This document shows positions 1-37,023 of a stretch of 64,000 nt of DNA, one piece after another. How positions within the stretch are numbered: position 1 is the first letter of the stretch; each line of letters begins with the position of its first letter. Source of the DNA: Epinephelus fuscoguttatus (lineage: Eukaryota > Chordata > Actinopteri > Perciformes > Serranidae). The notes under the pieces are model-generated. The model was not told the DNA's origin. It saw nothing but the letters and a program-made list of their open reading frames with translations, and made no database searches. The stretch lies in the NCBI RefSeq assembly GCF_011397635.1, contig NC_064769.1, forward strand, positions 21,655,207-21,719,206. The letters are read 5' to 3'. A program made the translations under genes and the position numbers.

Positions 1-989
1 ACACACGCCCTGTGTACGGCGAGCACTGTACTTCATATCCTTACTTCCTCCTTGTTTTCTTCTGTTCTTGCCTTTTAAAGTGAAGACTTCCAGCATGTGC
101 ATAAGTCATGAGTGTATGGCGCTCTCCTTTTAGTCATATTACTTTATATATCTTGCTCCAAACTGTCAGTGTAAAACATATCTTCTTAAATGCAGCAAGA
201 GATCAGATATAAAAGCTAAAAAAAAACCACCACAACACAATGATGTTTAGCAATGGGAGAGATAAGAGCATCCTGCACTCTGAGCCTTTGATCTGTGTAT
301 ATACTGCCTCCTGCTGGTCTGTGAAGCACTGTTTACCTTGTGCTGTGTTGCATTGCATATTTCATGCCTTGTTTCCTGTGTTGAGAGAATTTAAAACTTC
401 ACACCTCCAGCCTTCATCAGCAGTCTCTTTGCAGGTAGTTTTAAAAGGGAATCCTGCACAGCTGGAAACAGGTTTCTCGTTTCCTGCGCGAGTGCTAGAT
501 CAATATTTGCGATCTCTTCTCAAAGACACCAGAGACACATTTGCAGTGTTTGGGATCAGCAAGACGTACAGCCCTGAAGCTGCTACACTGACCATGAATG
601 GGAGATTGCTTTCTCTGGATTGCTTGCTTTGTCAATAAATTTAAAATAACTCTCGTCTTTACAATAGTGCTGAACTCCATAAAACGCATCCTCGGAAAGT
701 AGTAGCGGCCATCGACGCTGGCATTTTATCCATCATTGCCAATTCAAACAGCAGAGACAGTTTGGCAGTGAGAGAGAGTCGCGTTTGTTCAGAAACACAA
801 ACTGTCCTCGGGCGTTTTTATAAATAATAACGATCCTCTAAATTCAATTATTCAACAAAGTGACAGAAAGAAAATATTCACACACATGCTGTAGCTCGAT
901 GAGCCAAGTTTGCTTCCAGCTTTTTAAGAGTGGAGCCTTTTGTGTTGTTTAACCAACTTAAAACCATATACACATTTCTCTCTGTCTAG
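1..989 (+). other. Intron of the SH2D3C-like gene (5' part of window)
   Basis: No coding exon is recognisable before the acceptor at 988-989. The missing N-terminal part of the SH2 domain (the tryptophan-containing start) is not found here, so the window opens inside an intron. Small open frames in this stretch resemble nothing I know. Confidence 0.7.
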
Positions 990-12447
<11,458 letters not shown>

Positions 12448-12969
12448 CATCTGCCCCGACACCCACCGTCGCCAAAACACCCCCATCTGCACTCACCACT
12501 CATTGTGGTATGGTCTTATTTTGCATCGCAGAGGATGATGTGGAAGAGTCCAGCATGAACACTTGGGAGGGTGGAGAGTGAATGAAGAGGCAGCTAACGG
12601 CGCATGTGGAGTGAGCGATAGAGAGAAGAGGGTCTCACTTGTAAAACGTGTTGCACTCACTGTGGACTTCTTTCTGTTCCTCCCTGTGGACTTCCTCACT
12701 TAGCACTAAAATATTTAAATGGCGTCTGGGAAGAGTCGAGCTAAGTGGAAAAGAAGACGGGGGAGGAGACTGACCAGCTCCTCTGCTTGGTACAAACAGT
12801 AACATGTGTACGGAGTGTCCCGAGGGCCGAACAGAGCTGCAGAGTTTGGCTTTGCTCCAATTTAAAAAAAAAAAACAACAGACTCTCTCTTGTTGCAAAC
12901 AACTGCTGTCACACACTGTAGCAGAAATGCTAACAATAACTTGCATAGCTCATATATAGATGTTCATAT

Positions 12970-12972
<3 letters not shown>

Positions 12973-13015
<43 letters not shown>

Positions 13016-13020
13016 ATGTG
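12973..13020. repeat. (TG)n microsatellite
   Basis: TG-rich tract, interrupted by GAG and GCGCGCG, in the putative 3' UTR. Confidence 0.95.
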
Positions 13021-14185
13021 TGTTTACATTCCTTCATTTCTGTAAGTCATTAATGTTTCATGTATTTTTTTTTGTCTATTTATTTGTCATGATCAAAGAC
13101 GATCTAAACATCATGGACATCGCTTCACCAAACTCATGAGGATCTGTCAGTGCTCATTCGGAGGGAACCATATTCATAAAACCTCATTAAATATGTATCA
13201 AGCAGTCCCATTGAGTCCCATTAAAAATGTATCAGGCATGCATTAATAAATGTATCAGAAATGAAACATTTGCAGAAGTGATGCAGCAACTTAAACACGA
13301 GGGCTTTGTGAGTTGTTAAAAATGTTAAGAGGACAAAGCAGCTTCCCTCTGTTGTCGCTGTTTGACTAACACATTTGATATTGTGTGTCTTGTGCACAAA
13401 ATATTGCTAACAACGGCACTAAAGAGACAGATGTGTACTCTTTAAATTTAGTTTAAGCAATGTTTCACTTAGTGTATAAACATTTATGAACATATGTTGG
13501 TACGACTCCAGCTTCAGTTTGTAAAGTTGCAGAAATAACTGGTTGATGCATGCACCAAGTCAAATGTTGCTTTAAACTACTGATTTAAACATAATGTGTC
13601 AACTTGAGAAATATGCAGATGAAAATCTTTCATGTCTGGATAATCCTGAATGATCTTGAATGATACCAAACTTTTTTTTTTCCAGTTTGAAAATCAATGA
13701 ATGATACACAAAATTCCCAAACACGTTGACCACAACCCTACCAGAGAATGTCTTCTGGTCTTATGTTCTGAGTTTGTGTCGCAGCAGTAGAGCTAATCCT
13801 TTTATTGCTATGGGTTTTTATTTCGGTTGACTGTTAGTGTTAAATCATCGCTGTATTTGCAGCACGTGGGCCTGAGAGCGCTTTAGCCGACTCTCAGAGC
13901 TATGCAATCATTTCAACCAAGGGCTGAGACCCCTGAGAAACACCAATTCACAATACTCCCTCTTTGCCCCCTGACATGTATATCCTTTGTTCTTCCTAAC
14001 TCTATCCAAACTGATAATCTACATATGAACTACAGTCATATCAGATATCGATCAAGCAGAAAAAAATCTACAAATATCTGTCTACCCGAGAGTTGCATAT
14101 CAGAGATTCTTAAATGGATGTTTGATTGTCTCGCTTTCTCGTCTGAGCCTGTACAGAGGAGCCATGTGCCAGTTCCCGCTGTGGT

Positions 14186-14199
14186 CCAACAGGGGGCGA
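14186..14199 (+). promoter_or_regulatory. CTCF-like motif at gene end
   Basis: CCAACAGGGGGCGA matches the CTCF core except at two degenerate positions. It sits between SH2D3C and URM1. Confidence 0.35.
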
Positions 14200-14310
14200 T
14201 CTTTAGTCAGCAAAAAACTCAGAATCATTAATTGTAATAAAAACAACAGGAATACATACACAAACACATACACAAGAAAACACATTTATTCTATGTGTTT
14301 TGAGACCAAT

Positions 14311-14340
14311 GTTTGATATCAGTGATATTAGATATCAAAC
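14311..14340. repeat. Perfect short inverted repeat
   Basis: Arms GTTTGATATC and GATATCAAAC around a 10-nt loop. In the mRNA it would form a 10-bp hairpin if the 3' UTR reaches this far. Confidence 0.85.
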
Positions 14341-14599
14341 CTACTGGTTTAGGTTTGGTATCTGATAACACTGATGATGAAAAAGTGATGATGATGATGA
14401 TAATGTAATATGTTTTTATTTGTCCGCTGTTGTTGAATGCTGTACAGGAATGCTCTGACAGTGTGTGGATTCTCCTGTTTTTTTACAACAGGACTGTATG
14501 AGATGAACGCGAAAAGCAAAAAGACAAGAAATGTTTCAGGACTGATCTCATGTTTTTTGTTTTTTACGTATACTGTACATAGCAATTCACTTTTTTTCA

Positions 14600-14605
14600 A
14601 ATAAA
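14600..14605 (+). terminator. Candidate poly(A) signal of SH2D3C
   Basis: AATAAA followed within about 30 nt by a GT-rich stretch (GCTTGTGTC, then GTTTGGTTTTG). Confidence 0.5.
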
Positions 14606-14895
14606 ATGATTGCTTGTGTCGAAGAGTTTGGTTTTGTCCAGAAGTAAAAGCATACCGGTACATGTATTTTGCTGCTATTGTTTTGTCTGTGTTTTTTATA
14701 GCCATTGAAACCAGTAAAAAGGCCTAAACCAACAATGAAGTGTTACCTATATAGTAAAGCTTGATACAGCTTATTACTCGGTGACACGACTTCAATTGTT
14801 GCACAAAGACTTTAAAAAACATCAATTACCTACACTGTTGCACTGTTGCAAATTTCAAGTGCAAGAACAACTTTTCTTTACTTGGTTAGTAGAGA

Positions 14896-15033
14896 ACAGC
14901 AGAATGACTGTAGTAAACATTAACAATAAGAGAACAAGAAAGCACGGCTGCTACTGGTGTATCAATACTGCAGAAAATGAGTATTGAAACAATTTCAAAT
15001 ATTCAGAATCGATATAAATTGATATTTTTGACA
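14896..15033. repeat. Dispersed repeat, copy 1
   Basis: It shares AGAATGACTGTAGTAAACAT, then AGAAAGCAC and ATATTCAGAATCGATAT, with 22400-22604. Class unknown. Confidence 0.7.
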
Positions 15034-15432
15034 CTGCTGGATGACATGTTCCTGCATCACAATGAACATGGACACTGCCGTTTGTTTTGAGTCCATCCTA
15101 CAAACACAACTTATACATATATACTGATGCAAATACTCTCTATAGCATCATCTGCGGCTGAAGTTAGTCCACAATTAAAGCACTATTAACTCCTGTTTGA
15201 GTAAAAACAAAAAATATAAACGCTTTTTTTTTGGTCTTTTTAAAGTCTTTGGTCTTTTTAAACCTATTTTTTAACAACTGAAATCTTCATTAGGAACAAA
15301 CAGGGCTGAGTTACAGTCTGGGAAAGTATCAAGACTGATCACGTTGTTTGGGTGCTTTAATGGGATTTTTTTTGACAAAATTTAATAAAAAAATAAAAAG
15401 TGAAATAAATATTGCCACACCTAGGCTACCCT

Positions 15433-16009
15433 TTAAAGGTCCAGTGTGTAGGATTAAGGGGCATCTATTGGTAGAGATGGTATAAAGTATTCATAACTGT
15501 GTTTTTATTAGTTTATAATCACCTGAAAAAAAAAACAATCATTGAGTTTACTTTACCTTATAATGAGCCATTTATATCCACATACAAAGCGGGTCCTCTC
15601 CCATGGAGTCTGCTCTGTTGTTCTACAGTAGCCCAGAGCAGATAAATCAAACACTGGCTCTAGATAGGGCCATTCATGTTTTCATGCTTCATGTTTTCAA
15701 AATGAACAAATGAATAATTCGGCCATCTATTTCCAAACAGGTGCAAACACAACTAGAAACATCTCCTGTATACTGTCTAACTAGCAATTTTAGTCTAGTC
15801 ATGTTTCTGTGACTAGACCTTCATCAGGGTTTGTCTGCATTATCAAAATCATTATTTTTGCAAGTTAGCCAGTGTACGGGAGTTTTTTCTATAAGTTGTG
15901 CTCTCACATTGGCCACCGTAGTTCTCCTACTCCCTTGGCACATGGGAGATGTTTCAGTTCTGCAACCTCACTGCTAGATGCTACTGAATCCTACACACTG
16001 CACCTGTAA
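15433..16009. mobile_element. TTAA-type MITE (AGGTCCAGTGTGTAGG family)
   Basis: Left TTAA then AGGTCCAGTGTGTAGGATTA. The right end reads in reverse AGGTGCAGTGTGTAGGATTC, with a decayed GTAA at the target site. The terminal repeat extends through GCATCTA. The same family forms the outer layer at 43301-45519. Confidence 0.83.
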
Positions 16010-17116
16010 GCTATATAAACACACAAGGGAGTTTCTTTTTAAATTTCTTGCTACACGAGGAAGAAATCAAGATAATGAACCTGATCACTGAGTTCCAAAC
16101 TTAGCACCATCTACTCCACAGTTGATTAGTATAAAAAGTTAAAGAGCCTTGTCCTGAAGGAGCAGTTCTCTTGTAATGTACACTAATAGACACTAGGGGT
16201 CATCATTTCACTGCCAAAGCAAGCTTAACCCTCTCCTCGATACAGTTCACAGTCCTCCTCCTTCTAGCCAACTGCAGTCATGAGCATCCTGGTTCTTGGT
16301 CCAGCTTATATGACTGGCAGTCCTGAGGCTCAGTGATTCCTCCTCATGTAGACCAGAACATCCTTGTTGGTCCACATTTCCTGGATCATCACCCTTCTGG
16401 GCACTTTAGCTACTTTAGTAGTGTTTTAATGTGCATAAAAATGTGCAGTGTATCTCATGTTTTACTGAAAATTCACCGTATGTATTGAGCATGCGTGTTG
16501 CACCAAGCATCACACATTGTTTTGCAGACAGACCCACGGTGATGGCAGTGGGAGGGAGACAAAGACAGATGGACTGTGCGCGTGTGTGTACCCACGCATG
16601 TGTGAGCGTGTGTCCGTATGTGCGCAAGCGTGTGTTTTTGTATCAACGTGTGCTTTTGTCAACACGTGTGTGTGTATGTGTGCCACAACACAGATGTTAC
16701 AGAAAGACTTGCTGCCTACCCCCTGCATGATGGAGGCAGTAGTGCGGCCTGGCAGCTGTTACACTGAAGGGGGCCCAGTTTATTCCAGGTGAAAAAATTC
16801 CTGGGAAAAAACAGAAAGTAGAAGATTTACTGCATTTGTGACTTTAAGAAAGCTGTAACGTAGAAGAGAAAGGAAGAAAACAAAACAAAACACAATAGAG
16901 TGAAAGAGAAAAGAGCCGAATAGGATGCCCCATAATCTGCCACAATAGAAAATTATCACTCGCTCTGCTCTTTGTCTCCCCTTTACATACAGTTCCATAG
17001 GCGTAACATGTTATGGATGTAATCTCTAAGAGGATTCTCTCTGCTTGGTATCATGGTACATGTTAATTTCAGCTCTTTATGTCCCTTGTTGAAACAGACC
17101 CAAGATCTCCCAGGCC

Positions 17117-17149
17117 TGCCAGCCAGCCAGCCAACCAGCCAGCCAACCA
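17117..17149. repeat. (CCAG/CCAA)n tetranucleotide tract
   Basis: Tandem CCAG units mixed with CCAA. Confidence 0.85.
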
Positions 17150-18567
17150 TCATCAATTCACCCCTAATCTCTCCCCCCCAGTCCTTTTATAGCTAATCCA
17201 TTGTGTGGGTCATTGTCATCTGATCATGTGTGACCCTGGCTGCTCTATAGCTGGTGCCTGGTAGCGTAGCACTGACTTCTGACGTCCATCTAATTTCAAG
17301 AAATGTTTAGAATCGCATCCGAGTTTGAGTATGAGAGGCTGAGATGAAGACGACTGACGTTTGAGTGGGATATTTGGAAACAGCTGATAAAATAAAAGGG
17401 GAAAAAACATAGTATTTGTCATGTCAGAGGTTACAACGACTCCTTCAGAAGATAAACTAGTAGCTGTATTAAAAATAATCTAATAAAGAAATGTTTGACC
17501 TCATGAATTAGGCAGTGAATCACATTTTTAGTGAGTCCAGGGTGTATAATTTTAAGGGTTTAAATGGTTTGTGAATACTGGCACTGGATGATGAAGACAA
17601 ATCATTTGAACCGGGTGTTGTGTTTTCAAGTTTTAAAAACACAGCATTAAGAACAAGATGGATCATGTCCGTAAACGTTAAGGTAGCTATTTCACATCAT
17701 CTTTAACTGGATGCATTTGTTTAAAATATTAAAATATCTCAAATTCATCTTGATTCAAAATCAAATTTAAAACAAGTCATATTAAATGTAAGTATTGAAT
17801 CTGTTTGTGTACACCTATCAAACACATGTTACGGATCATTTTTGTTAAAGCCATACTGAAATGAAGAAAGCAAAAGAAGTCCATCAGGGTACAGCAGAGC
17901 CATGGCGTACCACAGCTGTACTTGAACCTCAAGGCAGCTTAGCAAATGTGACGCGACACCCGGTGATGGTGTGATCATTCCTGGGTACCTCATGAACATT
18001 ACAGCCATAACAATCCCACCCACCCTCCATCTTGCGCCTCTTTGCCTCCCTCTGAGCTCGCCCCATGGCTGTACACTCCTCATCACAGCTATAACGAAAG
18101 GCCGCAACCACCAGTGGCACTTATCATGTCTTCATCATCTTTCAAAACTTCCACCGCGGCCTCCACCGTCAGAGAGACCCCCTTTGCTTTCCCGCCTGCC
18201 TCCCCACCCACCCATGCCTCACTCTCCCCTCACCCCTGCCAGGCCCCTGGTCGATCTGTCTATCTGCCCCTGCACTGACTCCTCATTAACACATGAATGC
18301 AGACAGGGAAGGGCCTGCGAAGGCTTGGACGCCAACAGAAGGCAGCGGATTTGCAATTCAAACCTCTGACCGACCCTCTCCCACCCCCCACCTCATCCTC
18401 CCAGCCCTGTATACTGGGACTGGAACTGTCACCAGTATGATTGAGCGTGTATGTAAGGAGGGAGAGAGGGAGAGAGAGAGGCAGATGTGCATTCACACAC
18501 TCATGTCATGCCTCTGCACACTTTCATATTGACATACAATGCAAATACATGCAGACATGCACAGGGA

Positions 18568-18586
18568 GTGTGTGTGTGTGTGTGTG
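18568..18586. repeat. (GT)n microsatellite
   Basis: Short GT run preceded by a (GA)-rich stretch near 18460-18480. Confidence 0.9.
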
Positions 18587-20089
18587 GGAGCTGTATATAC
18601 TAATGACTTTCCAATATAATGATTTTCTAAAATAAAGTTAAGTCCAATACAGAACCAGTTCATGAATGGGGACACCATCACACTGAATTAGATACACAGT
18701 GCAAACTAAACATGGAGAAGAAGCATTCAGTTACTGTGCGCCACAGAGCTGGAACAAACACCCAGAAGATATTAGACTTCCACCAACTTTGGTCACCTTT
18801 AAATCTAAATAAAAAACTTTTATGTTTTGCACTGTCTTTGACTGGACATTAAATATTAACTATGAACCATCTTGCTCTCCTATCCTGTATTTATGTCCCT
18901 GTCGTCAATGTTTAATTTCCTTTAAAGGGTTTCTTCTCCTTAATTTGCATTTTAATGTTTTTATGCTGTTTTTCTTCATTTTTAAGGTTTTAATGCAGTA
19001 TGTCAAGAATACTGACTTTTCTTTGTGTATGAAATGTGCTATACAAATAAAACCTTTCTGTCCTTGTGGTAAAAGGGTTGGTATACATCAAAGAAGCACA
19101 ACGAAACATCCAAACTTCTTAAATGCTCAAGCTTTAACAAATGTGAAATTCTGAAAACACTGTAAAGAAAAAGTCAAATCTAAATATCTGAAGACTTTGC
19201 TCCTTATCTCCTCTTAGAGGGGCAAAGATCTCAATATGAACTATAACACATGGAATAAAAGTAAAGTAACTGAGCAACAAAATGTTACAAAAAAAGTAGT
19301 CAAATGTGTGAAACAAAATGATTAAATTAGAAAACTCCACAATTTTAAATATGTTTTGCAACACTTCATATAATCATGGCTGCACCCAAAGTCATTCACT
19401 CATTCACTATTCACTAGGCAGTACAATATAACGGGCTCTATAGTGAATAGAGATGGGTTTTCACTATACCATGCAGTTTTCTCTCTTTCGTGGAGGCTAT
19501 ACAGTGTAAAACTGTGTAAACAACAGTCTTATTTATTTTTTTCTGAATACATATATTGTAAACCACACTGTAGCTACTTCATTATGGTCACACATATAAA
19601 GGACAATTGAATTTGAATTCTAGAAAGGACAAAATAGAAAGCAAGAGACTGAAATTATCGATACAATACTTTTTTAACTGTTGAAAAAATATGTTTCATT
19701 CTTAAATAGGCTAATTCTGAGTTTGTTTTAGTTTGCTTATCATTTTAAGTCTCCTCTAATTTTATTATTATTTTATTTAGTTAAAAGAATGTGCAAACAA
19801 TCGGTAATGCCAGTTCATTATAAAAAATGAAGTAAATTAGTTCTTACAATAATAAACATGATGATAAAATGTAAAAAGGGATTTAAAAAAATAAGAATCA
19901 TTTATGTGACAGACTTCATCTGCGTGTCTCAGTGAATATAAGCGACTGACATGGATTTCTTATTTGTTTAAAGTTTTATAGATAAAAAATAGCATTACAT
20001 TTCAATGAAAATAACTACAAGATGTGATTGAATAAAGAAATTTAGCTTAATAAAAAGAAAATGTCCCCTTACCATCGCTGAAGGCTCTG

Positions 20090-20145
20090 TCCAAATACGT
20101 CACTTCCGACTCCCCCCTCCACTACTTCCTGCATGTGCCGACAAT
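20090..20145 (+). promoter_or_regulatory. URM1 core promoter, TATA-less
   Basis: Just before the start codon lie a CRE-like TACGTCA (20096-20102), an ETS-like CTTCCG (20103-20108) and a second TTCC site. A YY1-like CAATATGGC overlaps the ATG. There is no TATA box. This is the usual make-up of a housekeeping promoter. The transcription start is not determined. Confidence 0.5.
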
Positions 20146-32727
<12,582 letters not shown>

Positions 32728-33571
32728 AAAACGAGTGAGGAATACAACCCTATCTTTGACTTCTCTGTGACAGCCTTTTTCTCCACATCCTCTGCACTCT
32801 TCACTCCTTTCCTCCCTTCACATCTCAACAACACACCACCCCATTGGACACTGCGGATGTGTCAGCCTGCACCGTGAGGTCTGACCGTGATTAATGTCGG
32901 TCCGCAGGAATGAGTGGAAATTCAGAGATGGTTACCAAGAAAAATGTGGAAACTGTGAGACGGGAATTCTGTGGACGTTTGCGTAACATTTTTTGAAAAT
33001 CAGACTGTACAGGTGTAATCATATGAAGCTCAGGTTACACCGGCCAACTCACAGGTGCAAGTGTACATCACATCACATGTGTAAACCTCCATCTCCCTGC
33101 ATCTTCTCTTCCAGCATAACCATGAAAGACAGTATGACCCAGTCTTATAGGAACTTTAATGACCTTCAGTCCACAGGAAGATAAAATACAAGGTAACGCT
33201 TCGCTTTAACCCTATAACCCAAATTAGCATCTCTAGGCTGTATGTAAACATTTAATATATTCATAACACACTGTAATATAGTTTTAAGCAGATATAAGTA
33301 CATTTTAGGTGTTTTTTGATGTATTTGTCAACAATTAAAACTTCTCCAATTAAGACATATTTTATCTGTGTTTTACTATATTGTCATTCATTATCTGTTT
33401 ATACATCAATAATCAGTTATGGATGCTGCACATGTGGGGTTAAAGTTGTTGACAAATAATTATTAAGCAAAAATATTCTGTTTACCTGTCTGCTTATTTC
33501 TGCATTATAGTGTGTTATAAAATGTAATAAATGTTTATATGGTGGTCAGAAATGCTAATTAAAGGGGTTAA

Positions 33572-33577
33572 AATAAA
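33572..33577 (+). terminator. Candidate poly(A) signal of URM1
   Basis: AATAAA about 850 nt after the stop; the downstream GT-rich element is weak. Another AATAAA-like site occurs near 33899. Confidence 0.35.
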
Positions 33578-34439
33578 GTGTTATGAAAGAGGTTTTTTAA
33601 AATATATATATATATATTTTTTGTTTATCATTTTGTCTTATTTTGGCTTTTTTTTGTCCAATGTGGGGTTTTTTTAAGTTTTTTTTTTTTCCCTTAAAAT
33701 ATATTGTATTCTTGCTCAGAATTTTCCTCATAAATGAAAAAAATTAAAGTTTTTTTTTTTTAGAAATACAGAGTGTCTCTCTATATCTTTATTCCATGAA
33801 TTCTATAATTAATTATCAAAATAGTATTTTTTTAATTATTTATTTCCCCACCTACATTCCTTTAAGAGCGAAATTATCAGCTATAAATACAGTTGTGAAA
33901 TAAAGACTTAAAGCTATAATAAATTAGCAAAATATAATTCCTATGTCCTATTATTGCAATTGCAAATATATATATATATATATATATGTATTTTAGTAGT
34001 GAAATTCTACTGCTATTTTTAAGTGTCGTCTATGCTGTGATTATTATTCTCTGCTCAATATAGGCTCAATATTATTTTACAATCCCCTCAAACCACATTG
34101 TGTGTTTTTCTGCACTTTACAACATCTCTCCTGACTACGTCACCATAAGGTGCATATTAGGCTGCAGGGACCTAAAGCACCCTGTGCCGCACACAGAGGC
34201 CTATATCCAAACGCTTTCCTCGATTAGGATTTTCCATCACGCTTCGATAATTCCTGGTGATAGCTTATATCTGATCGATTTAAGCCCAGCTCTGTGATCT
34301 CACTGCAGTTTTAGGCTGATTAGACGAGACTTGGGGGAGATTTTACCGTCCTATAGCCCCACTCAGCTGGAATATGCATAAGAGAGGAGGGTGTGTGTGT
34401 GTGTGTGTGTGCATGTGTGTGATGGTGGTGGGTGGGGTG

Positions 34440-34580
34440 TGAACTACAGGACCACTGCGGGAGGTCGAGGTCTAGCCTCCGGGCTGCCCTCCCCTGAACG
34501 CCCGGGGCGACCTAAAACCTTTTCTCGGTTGTGGAGTCCGATTTGCAACGGGAAACCGGCCGATAATGGCCGGTAGAAAG
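34440..34580. other. GC-rich island, possible regulatory element
   Basis: About 60% GC with several CpGs (GAACGCCCGGGGCGACC, CCGGCCGATAATGGCCGG) in an AT-rich gap 2.4 kb from the mir-219-2 hairpin. Function not shown. Confidence 0.3.
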
Positions 34581-35821
34581 GAAATGCTAATGAGGCTGCG
34601 AGGGGGTTATGGAGAGGAGAAAGTGTAGCACAGTGTCAGCCAGTGCAGGCCTGGGATACACTGAGGGTACTGAGCGTGTGTGAGTGGGACACTTAATAAG
34701 AAAAGATATATTTCTGCATATGTTTAAGCTCGGTGCCTCTTATGGGCCACCATTTTAAAAAATGGACCAAATATTAACTCCAAAGGTTTCAAAGTTCATA
34801 AGCTGTTGTGAATGAGAAGGTTTATAATTAACATTTGTTTTTAAATTAAGCTGTTAAAGCCAACAATAATCCAATCAGACCTGCACCCACATTTAATTCC
34901 CTCTCACTTTCCATTGTCATGCACTCAGCTCTAAATGCATGCAGGGCTTGGACTGTTGCCTGGGCCCACTCCACCTGCACAGCCTGCACACTGACTAGCA
35001 GTCTGCTCAACAGGAGAGATGGTGACGATGCTGGTGGTGAGACAGTCGACCTGGCCTCACCATCACCACCATCACACGTGTAGCCTATCATTCCCACTCT
35101 GAGCAGCTCAGATTACAACAGTGGGTATAAAAAGGCGCCTCTGATCTCTAGTCTGCAATAAACAGCCACGTAGTAAACAGTAGCCAATAAAAATAAAGTG
35201 CTAGATTATGATTTTACATAATAGCATTGATTTAGTTTTCAGGCTGGGAGGATGTTTGTAAAATTATTTTTTTTTCTACAGCGAAAAAGAGAAGGAAGAA
35301 GAAAAGAAAATATAGCCTATATTAACCCTATGATATTTGGATTATGTTGACAGAAGCAACTGTTGCCAGATTTGCTCTCCATCGTGTTTTCCTACTGCAC
35401 CCATAGGTTCCTGCAGTGCTGAGACCATGTTAGTTTTATGAGAAACAAAACTGTAGTTATAAATATAGAACTCAGGCTAAGCTTGCAGCCTGCGTGTTTA
35501 AATAACTCTTAATTACAAGTGTTTATTTAGCATCTATCCCCACAGTCAAAATATTACAACCTGATTATTATTAAAAAAGGAGCATTTTATTAGTGAGATT
35601 TTTTTTTCTTTTTGAAACACGTAGAAAAACACGTGCACACACCATTGCTTTTGTGCATTAAAATAGTTAATATGCGGTTGTAATTTAGAGGCTACTGATA
35701 GAAAATAAAATAAAATAAGGAGAAACAGTAACAGAGTCAATTTCACACAAAAGCGTCAAAGCAAACATGATGCACTAAGCTCCTGGTATTAAGATAGGTT
35801 AGCCTTTAATGTTCAACAACA

Positions 35822-35860
35822 GCACACACACACACACACACTGGTTGAGTGTGTGTGTGC
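35822..35860. repeat. CA tract facing a GT tract (hairpin-forming)
   Basis: (CA)10 then TGGTTGA then (GT)5. The two halves are complementary. Confidence 0.85.
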
Positions 35861-36930
35861 TTTTGTTTTCAATTAAATGGTGGGTCTACAAAATAAGACA
35901 TTTAAAAAAAAAAAAATAAGAAAATATCTTTTGGAAATAATATTCTTTCAAGCCTATATTTTTTGCAACAACCGTTTAAAACGTCAATAATTTTAATTAT
36001 CTGTAAGATTAATGTGAGTTAAAATGTTTAATCATTTATTGTTTTTAAAAAAGAATAATTAGAATTGTTTTTAAGCTATAAAACAAAAAGAATGCAAAAT
36101 TCAAAAACATAAAAACACCTAATGGGCCAAAAAGTGTCCCACGTGATTTATCAGTGACGCTGTTTGACTCCAGAGATTTGGCAGCATCAGTCACAAGGCC
36201 TCTTCTGCTCTCTCTCTGTGTGTGTGTGTGTTTTCTCTTTTTACAGCACATGAATATGTAGTGTGCTGCCTTTGTTTAGAAGCACCAAGTGCGTTTTAAA
36301 TAACGATGTTTTCAGTCATATATCTGAGGTTAAGTGCCTTCCTGTAGGATGCACTTTGCCTTAATAGGCTCTAAATGTGCTCTTAATATATTAATAAATT
36401 ATCAGGGATTATTTCATTATTTTTTACAGCCAAATGCAGCTTTTAGGGAAGACTTTTAACATTTATTTTATCTGCGTTATCGTGCGTATTCACCCTCCTC
36501 GGTCATGCCTCCTGGTCCAGTTTCTAGCTCCTCACGTGCACCAGTGCTGCATGCAGGCCTCACTCTGCGACCACTCAACTCACTGCTTTCTACTATTTGC
36601 CAAACACAGTCGATACATCAATGCTTCCGGTCGATATTTGCCATTTAAAACAAACAGTCTTGATTAGATCTTCGACAAAGTGTAAATACCAATCGGGGCC
36701 AACCACAACGCACACCTCGAATAACACACTACACGAGGCAGAGTCAAGGTTTCCTCCACTTTATTTTGGCCCAGTCCTCCATAACATGCTAAATGTGCTC
36801 TGAATCTTACCTGAAATGAGACAGTTACACAACAAAACGACACTAAAGGCCTTTCTGTGAGCCTCCTTTGTGGTTTGGAGGCCCCACATTCTTGCTGTGG
36901 CGTTTGGCCAAAGCCAGCAGTGATGAATGT

Positions 36931-37023
36931 GAGTCTGCAGCAACAGATGTCCATACACAATTCTTGGGGTTGAATTTGAGTTTACTCAAGAATTGCGTTT
37001 GGACAATCAGTCGCTAGAGACTC
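36931..37023 (-). ncRNA. mir219-2: mir-219-2 microRNA hairpin
   Basis: Read on the - strand, the 5' arm carries the full vertebrate miR-219-5p (TGATTGTCCAAACG onward) at 37009-36989. The 3' arm carries the star-strand form AGAATTGTGTATGGACATCT at 36964-36943. Arms pair nearly throughout: GAGTCT with AGACTC at the base, and GCAATTCTTG with CAAGAATTGTG below the loop. miR-219 promotes oligodendrocyte differentiation and myelination in vertebrates. Position and strand (opposite to URM1 upstream and CERCAM downstream) match my recollection of human MIR219A2. The primary transcript would start at higher coordinates, toward 38-39.7 kb. Confidence 0.97.

Larger units (their letters stand above)
12448..14625 (+). 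other. Probable 3' UTR of the SH2D3C-like gene
   Basis: No coding sequence. It contains a GT microsatellite (12973-13020), a CTCF-like motif (14186-14199), a 10-bp-arm palindrome (14311-14340) and a consensus AATAAA at 14600-14605 followed by a GT-rich stretch. Its extent is inferred from that signal only; an earlier end is possible. Confidence 0.5.
14626..20080. other. Intergenic region SH2D3C to URM1
   Basis: 5.5 kb without a recognisable gene. It holds a dispersed repeat also found at 22.4 kb (14896-15033), a TTAA element (15433-16009), a short CCAG/CCAA tract (17117-17149) and a GT microsatellite (18568-18586). A pyrimidine-rich stretch spans about 18130-18260. The last 700 bp before the URM1 promoter are AT-rich. 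Confidence 0.7.
32728..36930. other. URM1 3' UTR and intergenic region to mir-219-2
   Basis: AT-rich with small AT tracts (33601-33620, 33967-33987). A GC-rich segment at about 34440-34580 stands out from its surroundings and could be a regulatory element. A CA tract facing a GT tract (35822-35860) can form a hairpin. No coding gene recognised. Confidence 0.6.

Noticed and set aside
240..638. 132-codon open frame on the + strand near the window start
   Set aside because: No family resemblance, AT-rich, inside an intron of SH2D3C, no splice or promoter context.
17971..18369. Pro/Ser-rich 132-codon frame in the intergenic region
   Set aside because: Compositional artefact of a pyrimidine-rich stretch; no recognisable domain and no exon structure.
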